This document shows, piece after piece, positions 36,817-49,290 of a stretch of 64,000 bases of DNA. The stretch lies in contig NW_020825330.1 of NCBI RefSeq assembly GCF_003286085.1, forward strand, positions 1,302,001 to 1,366,000. Reading direction: 5' to 3'. Source of the stretch: Drosophila persimilis. Lineage: Eukaryota > Arthropoda > Insecta > Diptera > Drosophilidae. Every line of letters starts with the position of its first letter. Within the stretch, counting starts at the first letter, position 1. Below the pieces are notes generated by a model that made no database searches, was not told where the DNA came from, and worked only from the letters and a program-made list of their open reading frames with translations. Position numbers and translations under genes: made by a program.

Positions 36817-39224
36817 TTTCGCTCTGACGTGGCTGCACCTCCTGCTAGACGGGGCGCTGCACTGGCGGCGTGTGTTTTCCGATGGATGGGCGGATGGATG
36901 GGTGGATGGTGGGGGCTCTGTCTCAAGGGCGCCACAAAAACCGCGACACACGAGACGAACCCCCCTCCAACACGCGCCAGAGGGCGGGGGCAGACTGCGG
37001 TTCAGCTTTCGTATTGCAATAACAAAATTTTCAGAGCAAAAATCAAAAAGTTTCACGAGTGAAATTTTGCACAAGTTTCCACACAGATTTATGGGAGGCG
37101 TCAAGGGGATGGAGATGGAGACGGTGATGGGGATGGGGATGGGGATAACTGAAGGAGTTTCTCCGTGAAATTAGCTAGTCATAAATTTAGAATTTCGAAT
37201 TTCATTCACCTTTTGATAGTGCTCTCTTCCCACTTTACTCGTATCTTCTCATTTCCGCGTTGCTTTTGCTCGCCCGTCGCTGGCATCGCTCCACACACAC
37301 ACACACACACATTAGCAACCTAGGGCCGCCAAAAGCTAACCTTGAAATGTTCCCTCTATCTCCCTGCGGCACTCGCGCTCTCTCTCTCTCTGTCTCTCTC
37401 TCACTTTGCGCGTCTTCCTGTGTCTCCCTTTGCCGCTATCCGTCCTCCCTGTCTAACTCTCATGGCTGCTGCCAAACAGCAGTATAAACGGATGTGACAA
37501 TTGAATTGTCAGTATGGTTGTTGTTGCAGTTGCTTAAGCCTCCAACTGTAGCTCCAAGTGCAACTGTAACTGTAACCCTGGCAGAGCTTTGGCATTAGCT
37601 TTGGCTTTGGCTTTTGATTCCACCTCCATCTCCACCTCTAGCTCCTGCAGCTCCTGTTCTCCTGTTCTGTTTCTCCTTTTGATTTCTGACTTTTAAATCC
37701 CTCTCTCTCTCTATTTCTTTTTGGCTCGACTTTCGCAGCAGCAGCGGAATATGTCATGTCAACTCTGGTTTGGACGACAACTCTGGCAGCTTAAGCGAGA
37801 GTACAGTCCCGTCCGCCGTCCGCCGTCCACAGTCCTCCGTTCCGCTTTTCAATCCAATTCATTTCAATCGAAACCAATTGGATTCCCCTTCGGCCCCTCT
37901 ACCCACAGCAGCATTTGCTTTTGGTTTCAATTTTGATTCGTTTACAGATTTTTACACTTGGAAAAACTATCTAAAAATGCATTCAAATGAAGAGAAAGAT
38001 GAATGGAGAAATATTCCTCCTTGAAATGTAGAGCATTTCAAATTCTTCTAAACTGTTGATTTCTTAGAGTGTAGAAAAGAGCACACCAGTAAAAACAGGG
38101 GGGAGCCTCTGGTAGTGGGAGTGCAAGTGCGATTACTAGTACGAAGTAGCAGTTACAGTTACAGTTACAGTCGGAGTCAGCACTGACGGACAGACAGACG
38201 AATAGATAGTAGATAGATAGATAGATAGACGTATGGGATGGACAGAGCTGAACCAGTGCGAGAATCTGTCGATAGTTTTCGCATTAGAAATGAAATTGGA
38301 AGCCACTTGGCGGAGGAATTGGCGTTTGGGGAGATGTTACCATGCGGGGGGTTGTGGGTTGTGTGTGTAAGCTCCTCAGATAACAGTAGGATTTTTGCTT
38401 TGTTTGAGCGGAGAGTGTATTTTTCACAAATATTTACAAACTGAAAGGCACTTCTCAGCATTAAGATACATGCCCTCGCAGCCCGTGTTCCATTCCACAG
38501 CACATTCCACGGATGATGTTCCCATAAACGAATGGCACCATCGAATGCGAACACACTTTCCATGGCATCCATTTCACGAATGATTCGCTCTACAAATAGT
38601 TCCCCTAAACGAACGGATTTGTGTGATTTAAAGGCCACTCAATGACCTGATCCCGCCCTCTGTTCGAGGCCACAAAGACCCCAATCCAACTGTTAAATGA
38701 ATAGTCAAGCGTCAAATCATTCAAACAATTTTCATTTCTTGTGCTGCTGCTTTTTTATCAAATATTTAAATATAATCCAGAGGTCAAGACGGAAATCGAG
38801 TGGCAAATCGAGAAAAAGAGAGAGAGAGAGAGCGAGCGAGAGGGGCGGAACAATTGAAAGCAAATAGTTTTCTGATAAACAAACAAAGGTCCTGTCCTGT
38901 CGTATCCTATCCTGTCAGCAAAAGGATATTTGATAAGCTTGTAAGCTGTCTGTCTGGAAAAATGAAGGGGAAAATGCAATGCAACAAAAGTTTTGTTCAT
39001 TTGTCTGCGGGGCCTGCCTCCTTCCTTTTTGACAGCCATTTAATTGTTAGATTTCGATGGAGATTGATTGATGGGCGGAGAGATAATCATCTGACGGAAA
39101 AAGTTTAAAGAGAGCGGGCTCTCGTTTCGTACTACTGGGAAATTTTTCCCATAGAAAACATCCGTTTTGAGAATGGGAGCCCTCAAGCCTCATTTTTAAA
39201 TTTCCTAGAAAAAATCTACTACCA

Positions 39225-39440
39225 ATGGTATTTAGTATTTTCAATTAATACTATAGACTTATTCGAGTATTTTCCAAGTATTGTTTTAGTATTTTTCTGT
39301 ATTTATTATTTTTAATCCGTTATTTTATTCCTACTCTTGTTCTTTTCCCATTTAAATATATGGAATTTTTTGTATATTTATTTCTTCCTGTATTTTATGG
39401 TATTTTTTGCTCTATAGTTTAATATGTATATATATTTTTT
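39225..39440 (+). repeat. GTATTTTT-interspersed tract
   Basis: TTTAGTATTTTC, GAGTATTTTCC, TTAGTATTTTTC and TGGTATTTTTTG in AT-rich DNA; same type as at 17.5 kb. Confidence 0.6.
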
Positions 39441-40240
39441 TTTTAATTTTTCCAGAGTATAATAAGGAATGCCTAAGGATGAAATATCTTGAACATAATC
39501 TTTAAAGAAGCCGCTATACTAAAGATAATTGAAGATTTCTACGAACGAAGACGGAGTTGAATATCTACACTTTTTAGACACTTTTAAGGCCTCTCAAACA
39601 CCCATTATATGATGATGTTATTCACGTTTTTTAATTCATTTCCCATTCATAATTCTAATGCGTAAAAAATTCTATAGAAATTCTGAGAAACGAAAAAAAT
39701 CCCACAAATACCCGTATTATATGACTTTTTGCGTTTTAGCGTTCTCGAAAAAAGAAAAGCTTTTTATAATTATACGGATCGTACATCAATCATACAATAT
39801 ATAATATATGCCTCCCAGTCTCTCGATTCTAACTCTGTCGAAGGTCTTGTGTCTGAAAAATAGCGTACTATATATACAAATCTATACAAAAATGAACGGA
39901 AAACGAAAAACAGTCGCTAGAGAGCTAGAAAGCTAGAGAGAGATTGCTGTGCCGAGGCGAGCGTTGATAATAGATAACCTTTAGGGTCACAGCAGCAGGT
40001 CACTATCTGCCCGTACAAACACCCGTGAATAGATGTGCAAACGAGTGTGTATATTCTGCGAGTAGTTTGGGCTGCCTTTGTCTGTGATTCTCTTCTGCGC
40101 TGGCTGTACTAGTATCTTGCCACACAGCTTGCGGCTTCTTAACCAATCTACACGTAATCCAATTGTGCCTTCATCTGCCTTCCGTCCACCCAGAAGCACT
40201 TCAACAATTGTTTTTGATTATTTAATTTGCCAGACTTTTG

Positions 40241-40282
40241 CTTTGGGTTTGGCTTTGGCTTTGGCTTTGGCTTTGCCTTTGA
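40241..40282 (+). repeat. hexamer array TTTGGC
   Basis: About six units, the ends imperfect. A complementary AAAGCC array lies at 226-250. Confidence 0.9.
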
Positions 40283-40411
40283 TTTAGTTTCAGTTTCGTT
40301 TCCAGATTCACAGACTCACAGTTTCTCATTTCTCATCTTCCTATCTCTATCTCTGTCCCCGAAAAAAAGGGATAGAGGGCAGTCCTTGGGCAGCAAACCA
40401 CAAGATTTGTT

Positions 40412-40422
40412 TCTCGCTCTCG

Positions 40423-40466
<44 letters not shown>
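40412..40466 (+). repeat. CT microsatellite
   Basis: CTCGCT repeats pass into a pure CT run of about 35 nt. Confidence 0.95.
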
Positions 40467-40467
<1 letters not shown>

Positions 40468-40829
40468 GATCCTTTCGCTTCACTGATTTTCCCCCCATCT
40501 ACCGCCGGTTCTGCTACTCTTTGCTTATGATTTAGTCCCTGCCGCAGTTCTGGGGAGGACCTTGAAAATATTGTCAGGCGCATTGTTACCAAATGTTGTT
40601 TTTGGGCCCAAAAAGACCGCAACACAACGAATGCCACGGCTGCTGCCACACTGCCACACTGCCGCACCGCCACAATGCCATGATGCCCCCACACTGGGAA
40701 ACACAACACACAAGTGTCGTGGCAGGAATGAAAATGGATGCGGGGTACGATAGTACACCGATGGGATGTACTCGAATATTTTGAATCGATTCAAGCACAC
40801 ACCATTCCCGAGTCATTCTTCAGGTTTTT

Positions 40830-41140
40830 CTGCTGGTATTTTGTGGTATTTTTTTATGAATGTGGTCTTCTGATTTATTTCCTAGGATTTCTTGAACTTT
40901 ATTGTTTTTTTCTGGAATTAATCAAGTATTTTCAAATATTCTATTTTTGTCAACGTATTCACGTACTCTCCTAGTATTTTTTCTTATTCTAATATTTCTT
41001 TGTCATTTTAAAATTCTGGTATTATTCTAGTATTTTTTCTGAAAACTGCTAGTATTTACAAGCAATTATTTCAAGGTTTTCGAGTATTATTATAATGTTT
41101 TTTTCACGTATTTTTGCAGTATTTTTATAGCATTATAGTA
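40830..41140 (+). repeat. GTATTTTT-interspersed tract
   Basis: CTGGTATTTTG, TGGTATTTTTTT, AAGTATTTTC and CTAGTATTTTTTC recur over 300 nt. Confidence 0.6.
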
Positions 41141-42647
41141 ATCCGCAATAACAATCTTCTTACAGTTTGAAAATTCATCAAAAAGTTGCGATATCAAAAG
41201 AGTCGACCCTTAAAGTCGAACACTTTCTGTTTGTCTTTTTTTAGCTTGTTTTCGGTCCAAACGTGCAACATGGCTTGCAACATTTCCACCTCAACCGTTG
41301 CACTGTCCTGTCGCCCCAGCATCTCCTTCATCCCCCATTTGCCACCCCCTTTTGTGGCCTTTGTCTCTGTGCATTTGGCTTGACAGTCGTCGCAGTCGCA
41401 GCAACCAAAAAGTGCGCTTTAAGCTTTTGTTTTTCGCCGCAAATACCCTTTCCACTCAGGGGGCAAGGACTACAATGTCCTGTTCGTCTTTAGAGATCTT
41501 TAATTTGTGTTTTTATTCTGGAAAATGCTGCGAATAGGAATCACTTGTTGTCCCGCAGGAGGAAGCTTTCAAAAGGACACCAAATGGGTCTGCAAGGGTA
41601 TCCTCAAAAGGTACCTATTCTTGATTCCGCTTATGGTTTTCGTCTTCTTCTTGTTCCTATTTGAGTTTTTGTCTTCTCTTGCTTCCCCCTCTCCCTCTCT
41701 CTCTCGTTGTTCGTTGACGCTTTGCCGATTACTCATTCCCCCCCCCCCCTCCCCTTCTTTCTTGGGCCTTCAGGATGGCTCCTTCTCTGCCCCTTGCCGT
41801 GTCCCTGACTGGTTCGCCCTCCCCTCTGCGGTTTCTGGGGCATTATTTTTTGCCATATGTTGCATTATTTAAAGGACGTTTAAGCGCTCCAACCGAAGCC
41901 CAAGACTGAGATCTTTCAAGAGCCGTCAAGGGCAGTCGGATCCAGCCACAAATAAAACTTCACTTCAGAGACAATTATCTCTCGTTTCGTGGCATAACTT
42001 TCAATCGGAGCTAATTGTTTCGGAATCGCGGGGGAAAACTTTTCCCCAAAATGAAAGGCGCTTCGCATTTTCCTCTACCTCCTCTCCCCCCCCTCCAGCA
42101 CCCAACGCATCGCATAAACAAAATTAACTTTTTCCCCAAAAAAAGTTGCAAATAATTTGCGTGTAGAACCGGCGGAGTGGAGAGGAGAGGAGTCGAGTGG
42201 AGTGGAGTTATAATCGAAAATAAATTAGTTTCATTGGAAATTACGTATACGAGAGAATGCGCCGGCGACGGGGCGGAAAGTTTATCTTTTGGCAAAACAT
42301 GGAATAAGTTTTCCCCCCCCCCCTTGCATAGCTTTTCCCGGAGTCATTTTGCATAATAACGAAATAACAATATAATTTTTGAGCAAAGAAGCAAACGGAT
42401 TTAATTGATTTTGATCGATGGAGCTACTCGGTTGGCCTTCGTCTATTCGATGCCCCAATCTCCATATCAATTTCGAATTTCAATTTGAGTTCCATTTTCA
42501 GCGATGCACCATGGAACATGCCCCATGCAACATGCACAGATTTGCATTCATTCATTCTGCCTTTGACTTTGACGGATTGCGGGGGGCACTCGCATTGAGT
42601 AATTGCTCCTAATGGGAGAGCAGGGAGGCTGGGGGATCAGGGAATAG

Positions 42648-43015
42648 ATTTTAAATATTTTCAAGTATTTTTGAAGTTCTCTTTGCAGTACATATCTGTT
42701 ATTATAATACTATCTGGCAGTATTCTAGTATTTTTCTGGAGCTATTCAAGTATGTTTTCTATTCAAATTTGTAGTATTTTTCTGGAACTATTTTTTGTAT
42801 TATCTGTTTGTCTTACTCTATGTGTACTATTATTTCCCTAGTGTTTTTGTCTCTTAATATTCTTATTGTTTTCTTGATAGTTTTCTGGAATTTGTCTAAA
42901 TTTGTTTTAAACCGTATTTAACTATGTTGTAATTTTTGATATTTCATTTAGTAATTTTCTAGAAGTATTAAATTGTTTTCGAATATAATTCTAGTATTTT
43001 AGTGCAGTGCAGAGA
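42648..43015 (+). repeat. GTATTTTT-interspersed tract
   Basis: CAAGTATTTTTG, CTAGTATTTTTC, GTAGTATTTTTC and CTAGTATTTTAG recur over about 360 nt. Confidence 0.6.
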
Positions 43016-46000
43016 AATGGAGCCCTGCGCCATAGAATATGGCTGAAAAGTCCAAGGTATTCTCCCCATTGAGAATATGGATTATAAGGAAGAATCTTGT
43101 AGAATCTTCCCAATTCTAGGCGTTTTTTATTCATCAAGTTGTTTGATACAAGCCGATTATCGTCCTTCCACTAAGCTCCAAGTAAAATAAAATAAACATT
43201 TTGCATGGGCTGATGTCGGACTTTCAGATTGGCGGCGCTGCAGAGTTACAAGAACCCCCTCCGAAGCGTGCAACTTGTTTGGAATTTTGTTACCCTTTTT
43301 CGAGAGCCTCAAAAACCACTTCAATAACCCACTTTTCCGGGACTCTATAACTCTATAAATTCCACAACTGAATGATTGCCCAAATGTCAAGAAAAAGTTT
43401 CAAGGGGCAAAAAGAAAAAAAAACCAAATTCCAGAAACCAAAAATGGAAAACTTTTTCCCCACCTTTTCCAGCCGCATTTCCCGCATCAAGCATTTGCCT
43501 CTGATTGATTTGTCAGCCGCCATGCCTCTTGCCGCATGCCGCATGCCACATGCCACACGCCACACCACACACACACGACGAGTGGGGAAGCCATAAGCAC
43601 ATTAGGCTCTCAAGATTTCCCCATGAAATGCGGGGCACACAACAAAAGTCGCCAGCAAATTAATATGCAACGCGGAAAGGGAGGTCTGGGTCTGCCCCGT
43701 TCAGGCCTCGGGCCCCGCTTACTCCTCTTAAAAGTTAGTTAGAATGACTAAATAGTAACACATACTGACCTGTGACCTACTCTCCATCCGCGGCAGAGTG
43801 TGTGTTGCAAGAAGCACGCAGTTGCAGTTGCAGTTGCAGTTTCAGGAACGGGAACGTCAGAACGGCAGAACGGGAGTACGTTGCAAGAACGGGAACGTTG
43901 CACAGCGGTGGGCGGTAGACAAAAAAAATGTTAAAAAAAAAACAAAACAACAAAAATACAATATAGAAAATTTTGTTATAGAAAAAATTGCACTTTATCG
44001 CCACCCGCCCCCATCCGTCGCCTGCCATGTCGTTCCGGAAAACTCCCAATAAATATGCGGAAAGGAAATTTTTAGATAGAAAAAGCGGAAATAAATTTTG
44101 GTCTGGAAATCTCTAATTAGCAGTTTTTTAAGAAAATTTATTACAATTTTTCAGATTTTGATGGAAAAATCCGCTTTTCCAAAACGACTCTGAAATTCCT
44201 TCCCAGTTTCCCAGACGCTTTTCGAAAACGGATTCTGGAACTCATTTCTGGAAGTTTTCTGGAACGTATCGGGGACGAGGCATAGACTCGTATGTATGTA
44301 TGTGGATATCATATGCTGATGTATGTGTTTGTGGCTTGAGTTTTAGGGCTCGACCGCCGACCGCCGACGGACGAGAGGACGTCAGGACGACCGTACGGGG
44401 GCCGCACTGTTTGAAGTCTCCGAAAGGGAGAGAGAGAAAGATGAGGCTCCTTGGAAGCCGGAACACGCGATGGTTGGAAGAACGGTAGGGATTCCATGGA
44501 GTGGTGCCAGAGGAGGAATAGGAGGGGGAGTATGGAGAAATAGGAGTGGGTCTTAGGTCTAGGGTTGTGTGGGTGCTCTCGGGGGTTTCGCTGGCGGGGG
44601 CTGACTTTTATTCTAACGGACTGTTGCGTGTTTTGGAGCCAACAACTGCGACGTACTCTGGTTGCTATTGTTGTTGTTTTTGTTACAAGAGGCGCATATA
44701 CATATATATATATACATACATATACTTTCTATTGTATTATATTTTATATGCTTTGACAAAGCCCCCAAGCCACTTAGACAAACTGCTTCAACTTTCAGGC
44801 GGCACTGACTGGCTCGCTCTCTCTCTCTCTCTCTGGCTGACTGGCTGACTGGCTCTCTCTCCTTCTTGTTGCTGCTGGTTATTATTGTTATTTAATGTTT
44901 ATAGTTCGCCGAACAAGATGCGATATGCCCCATATGCCTGAGGGGTATGAGGGGTTCCTCCTTCCCTTCTCCTAATCCTCCTGCAGCACAGCACTCGCTC
45001 CTCCACTCGATTGAAGGCGTAAGAAAATACATTATGAGCCAATGACGTCGTGCACTCGTATGTCCCGTATTACATTACAGTAATTCTCTCCCCCTACCCC
45101 CTTCCGCATGGAGGAAATTGAGGCTCACTCGAAACAAAAAGAGAGCGCGAACGAGGGGCCAAACGAGGGGCCAAACGAGGGGCCAAATGAGAGAACGAAA
45201 TGGAGGATGAAGTCTTTCGTTTCGCCGGCGGTTGGCTTCCTTATCGCCTGACGATTGATCCCCAAGGGCAGGCACAGTTGTTATGTGAGCGCTCTCCTCG
45301 CTGGGAGATTTATTGATTCGAAATCGAAGTGGGGCACATTTCCATGATCATGAACGTTGGCATGATCTTCCATGGGATTTTGTGGGATTCTGAGGATCTG
45401 CTTTTTATTAGTCTGTCCTTCATTCAGGAAAGATGGGATTCCCCAGAGAATCTCCAATCCCCAAGAAAGTGGCACAAGAATGCACATTGAGTGCAGACTG
45501 GAAAAGATTGCCCTTGAAAATTTAAACAAAAATTTCTGTGTCCAAAAGTTCAATGGCACTTTTTACACTCGTGAAATTAGTTGAAATCGTTCCTAAACTT
45601 AGATACTCTTTAGACAAATGGTATGTACATATATTTCCCCTGTCCACAAATTCAGTGCACTTTATTGTTAATTTTTGTGCTGTGGAAAACATTTCAATTC
45701 CTGGCAATTGAAATCAATCAATGGAATCGGCAAATAAATGCCATTTGGAATCGAATCATTTGCTAATTAAAGCCACAGAGACAGATGGATAGAGAGAGAG
45801 AGAGAGAGAGTGGCAGAGAGAGATGACCGTCTCACGATCAATGTCGGGGCGATCCAGCGAGCACACACGTGATATACTGTATAAGAAAGTGGCGAGTATG
45901 TAAATATTTTAATTAGTCCCCAGAGGAAAACAGCAACAATAGCAAACGAATATTACGCGAGTATTTTATGATAATCTCAGGTTGGAATTCACTGTATTTT

Positions 46001-46390
46001 CTTGTTATTTTGTTTTGTTTTAATCACTTGTTTTTGAGATGGTAGATGATTTAATGGCACACACACACAGTTAAAAAAAAAGATAATTAACAGTTCTTAA
46101 AAAATATCTAAAACGGAGAAAAAATCCCAAATCATTAGCACTTTTGATTGTCTTTTTTTGCCGTTTTCTCGTTTGTGTTTTGTAGTTTTTTGTTTGGAAT
46201 CGCGATTCAGAGTGAAATCACCGCAGTGGCGGGCAGTAAACGAAAGACCAGACTCGAGCTTTACGTACGTTAAAAATTGCGTCAAAATCTGTTTTGGGGC
46301 CGGGAACAAAGTCTCTCGAACGAGCGGTAGAAGTTGCCGAAAAAAAAATACACCTCTGACACCTTCGATGCTCCACTGTGGACTGCGAGG

Positions 46391-46430
46391 CGCCAAAGCA
46401 GTGCCAAAGCAGCGCCAAAGCAGCGCCAAA
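46391..46430 (+). repeat. 11-bp tandem repeat GCCAAAGCAGC
   Basis: Three units plus a partial one, in the GC-rich promoter-like block. Confidence 0.9.
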
Positions 46431-46578
46431 AACCGGTCTCGGTCGCCGCCAGTTGTTGTGCCTTCGTGGCGCTCGTGTTTATTCGTGCTTGATAGTCGTG
46501 CTCGTGCTCGTGCTCGGCTGTCGGCTGTCGGCCTTCGGGCGGGCTATTCGTTCGCTTGGCCATTCATTGCCGCAGTGT

Positions 46579-46607
<29 letters not shown>
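46579..46607 (+). repeat. CTG trinucleotide array
   Basis: About nine CTG units within the GC-rich block. Confidence 0.95.
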
Positions 46608-46609
<2 letters not shown>

Positions 46610-46984
46610 GCTCTTCTGCTGCGTCTATCTCTCTCTTTCTCTGTTCGCTGCGCTCGGCCTCCCCGCCGACACTCCATCAGTGTTTTCAATGCCAAGCAAA
46701 AGCAGCTGTTCTCCAGCATGCATTTTGTTGCTGCCTCCTCCGTGCGCTCTCCCAGCAGCGACAATACGAATGCAATGCATACGCACACCCATATACCCTG
46801 TAACTGCAAGTGCAAGGGGAAACTTTTGCGGTGAGGGAACCCAAGCGGAAAATGTGCCCTTTCTTGAGGACATTTCCTTCTGCCTTCCATTTGGTAGACC
46901 CCAGGAATTACAGCTCTGATTGCCCGACTCGCTCCTACGGTGATCTTCTCACACAAAAGTTGCATTGAAATGCCGATAATAACA

Positions 46985-47215
46985 TTTATTCAATCAATGG
47001 TTACTTCTCACCTTCTCGATACTCGTTACCTCTTTATCGCTTATATGAATGCTTTATTTTCAATACACATAAATTGTAATCCATTTAATTAATTAAACTT
47101 GGTACTCGTTACTTTTTACTACTCGTTACTTGCTTTTTAATCGATACTATCTTTGAAAACTTCTACCCACTGCACGCATTTTATTCTCTCAACAATTACT
47201 CGTTACTCCCCTCTA
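46985..47215. repeat. ACTCGTT-type repeat cluster
   Basis: GATACTCGTTACC, GGTACTCGTTACTTT and ACTACTCGTTACTTGC, interspersed with AT-rich DNA. Confidence 0.65.
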
Positions 47216-47628
47216 TAAGGGATTATACAGAAACAAGACTGAAGAATATATTGATCTCCCAATGCACTCACTCTCTCACCCCCAGGTGCAAAAAGAGAAA
47301 GCATATGCTCTGTTTTATGCCAATCAATGAAGCACCATTGTATTGTCCTCTAGCGCTTGGCTTTGTTGTGTTAAATAACTTGACAAACGAAATTTATAGG
47401 AAAATATCATAAAATTCTATGGGCTCTCCTCGCCAGTTGCTTCATGAACTCAAACACTCAACCACTCACCTGCCTACCCTGCAGACATAACGGGTTTCAT
47501 GGATGGAAGTGGGAATGGCGACATGGAGAAAAAGTTTGCTGCTGAGAAATGAGTATAATTGGGAATCATTAAGGAAAGCTGTGCTCCGCTCCCTGCGAGT
47601 GCGAGCGAGTGTCTAGTCTCCTATGATC

Positions 47629-47629
<1 letters not shown>

Positions 47630-47677
<48 letters not shown>

Positions 47678-47688
47678 ACACACACACC
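47630..47688 (+). repeat. CA microsatellite
   Basis: About 59 nt of CA with one GA interruption, the longest CA run here. Confidence 0.95.
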
Positions 47689-48271
47689 CAACAGAAACAA
47701 AAGATTTTTCTAATTCCTAATGAGTTCTTCTGCCCATTACATGAGCGGGCAGCATCGTTATCAGCAGAGCAGACTGGACGCACTCCAGTCGTCGTCTTGT
47801 TGTCTCTCTTCTGCCTCTCATTCAGTGTTCATTCATACTGTACTTGTATGGGATGCAAAAGGGGTATATTGTTTCTGAGGAAACTATATCACACTTAATT
47901 GAAATCGATATGTTATCGATTTACTAAATATTCCATCATGACCTCGGTGGATGGGATGACACTTTGTCTACTCTCCGAAAAGGCAATCATAGAAATCATA
48001 GAAATAAAATGTCCATAGAAATCTTACATTTAGACATCATCTATGTATATGTGGGATCTCTCCCGTGGTGTGCCTCGACAAAAACGGTTCCAACTTTGCT
48101 TTGATTGATCAGATATACATATGTATGCATCTCAAATTTGAGAGAGTCATAGATGTAACTCTATGGACGCTATGGACTGGATTATTACTGTGGAACTCCC
48201 ATTTGTGTCTCGATAAAGGCAGTTTCTTTCAAAAGAGAGATGGGTCTACTCGTAATGGTCTGCATTAATTA

Positions 48272-48754
48272 ATGGAATTTGCGCCTCGACAAAAACGTTT
48301 TGACTGGTTCCTGTGGTCAGCGTTTGTCTGTCTGTCGGGGGGTATACCCAAAGTCGCCTCCCTCTATAGAACTTTCGTAGTGCTCTTATATGTATGTATT
48401 TCTGTAGCTGTGTTTGTTGTTTTTTTTCAAGTTCAACATGTGCCCCCGATCCCGATCCGGCACCGGACACTCGCTGCTTGTTTAATTTTAATCATACAAC
48501 AGACGACAAGGCAGCAAGCAGCACATGGAACACATTGTACTATTGTTGTGGCTTTTTGTTACATTTTAATGTTATGCGGCCTTTGTTTCGTTTCAGTCGT
48601 TGTTTCTGTCTGTATTTTGGATGCATTCTCGCATACACATACGCGTACACATACATACATACATTTTATGGTTATATTTCGTTGCTTCTTAGGCCTAATG
48701 TCCTATCCTCTCGTACATGGTATATCAGGGGAGATAACTGTCGCAGTAATGTAA
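48272..48754 (+). CDS. weak candidate ORF (160 aa) with hydrophobic segments
   Basis: ATG at 48272 to TAA. Three hydrophobic stretches (about residues 35-52, 68-75 and 92-113) could be membrane helices, but T-rich DNA gives such peptides by chance. Codon use is AT-rich at third positions, unlike the ABCA genes nearby. A CATA microsatellite contributes His/Thr repeats near residue 120. The start lies just before a copy of a short diverged direct repeat (see 48069-48306). Probably spurious. Confidence 0.12.
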   Translation: MEFAPRQKRFDWFLWSAFVCLSGGIPKVASLYRTFVVLLYVCISVAVFVVFFQVQHVPPIPIRHRTLAACLILIIQQTTRQQAAHGTHCTIVVAFCYILMLCGLCFVSVVVSVCILDAFSHTHTRTHTYIHFMVIFRCFLGLMSYPLVHGISGEITVAVM

Positions 48755-49253
48755 TGTAGTCCATTTGCGACAAATATGCTACCAAAAAGATAGAAAATTT
48801 TACTCGGACAATGGCTGAAAATTGTTCGCATATTCATGACCGAATTACCCAGATTTTTGGAGGGCGAGCGCAGCAAGCCAGCCCACCAGCCCGCCAGCCA
48901 GCCATTCAGCCATCCAGCCACACTCTCATATGCCATGTGGAGGCCCAGGCACTGGACGACACCCCAGACCCAGTTCCAAGACCAGTTCCATCTCCCAGTC
49001 GGCCCACCATCCGACTCCCCAGCCACCCATTTGTGTGGACAGAGCAAAACAAACAGAACCATTGGCACAAGGCACGCAAATCTCGGCTATGACCAAAATA
49101 TTTGCCAAAGTTCGTCGGGGAGTCCTACAAAAAATGGCAGCCCTGCGAAAGAAGTAAAGAAAGAACTCCATTGGGTCCATAACGACACACGGAATACGCT
49201 AGAGAATCGCTGGCATTGCAGATTTTCATCGAAATAATATCTCAATTATCAGA

Positions 49254-49290
49254 TATGGATATCTGGATCTGGATCTGGATCTGGATATCT
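49254..49290 (+). repeat. hexamer array GGATCT
   Basis: Four perfect units flanked by GGATAT variants. Confidence 0.9.

Larger units (their letters stand above)
34610..46150. other. non-coding intergenic stretch
   Basis: No convincing gene. AT-rich overall, with TATTTT-interspersed tracts (39.2-39.4, 40.8-41.1, 42.6-43.0 kb), a long CT run, TTTGGC, TTTCTG and GATA arrays, and a CATA/TATG near-palindrome at 35.38-35.42 kb. Confidence 0.6.
46200..46830. promoter_or_regulatory. GC-rich promoter-like or 5' UTR-like block
   Basis: A CpG- and GC-rich block unlike its AT-rich flanks, with an 11-bp tandem repeat, a CTG run and CT-rich tracts, ending at a donor-like TTGCG|GTGAGGG (GT at 46831, plus). 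It could be an untranslated first exon of the plus-strand ABCA gene, 4.3 kb before its ATG, or a regulatory element. No clear TATA or initiator pair was found. The long plus-strand frame across it is low-complexity and lacks coding character. Confidence 0.25.

Noticed and set aside
38177..38638. 153-codon minus-strand frame
   Set aside because: Starts at GTG; ends in a GATA/CAGA microsatellite; the middle shows no domain or coding bias.
46158..46919. 253-codon plus-strand frame
   Set aside because: Begins at TTG rather than ATG and runs through a CTG array (Ala run) and tandem repeats; better explained as a GC-rich leader or regulatory block.
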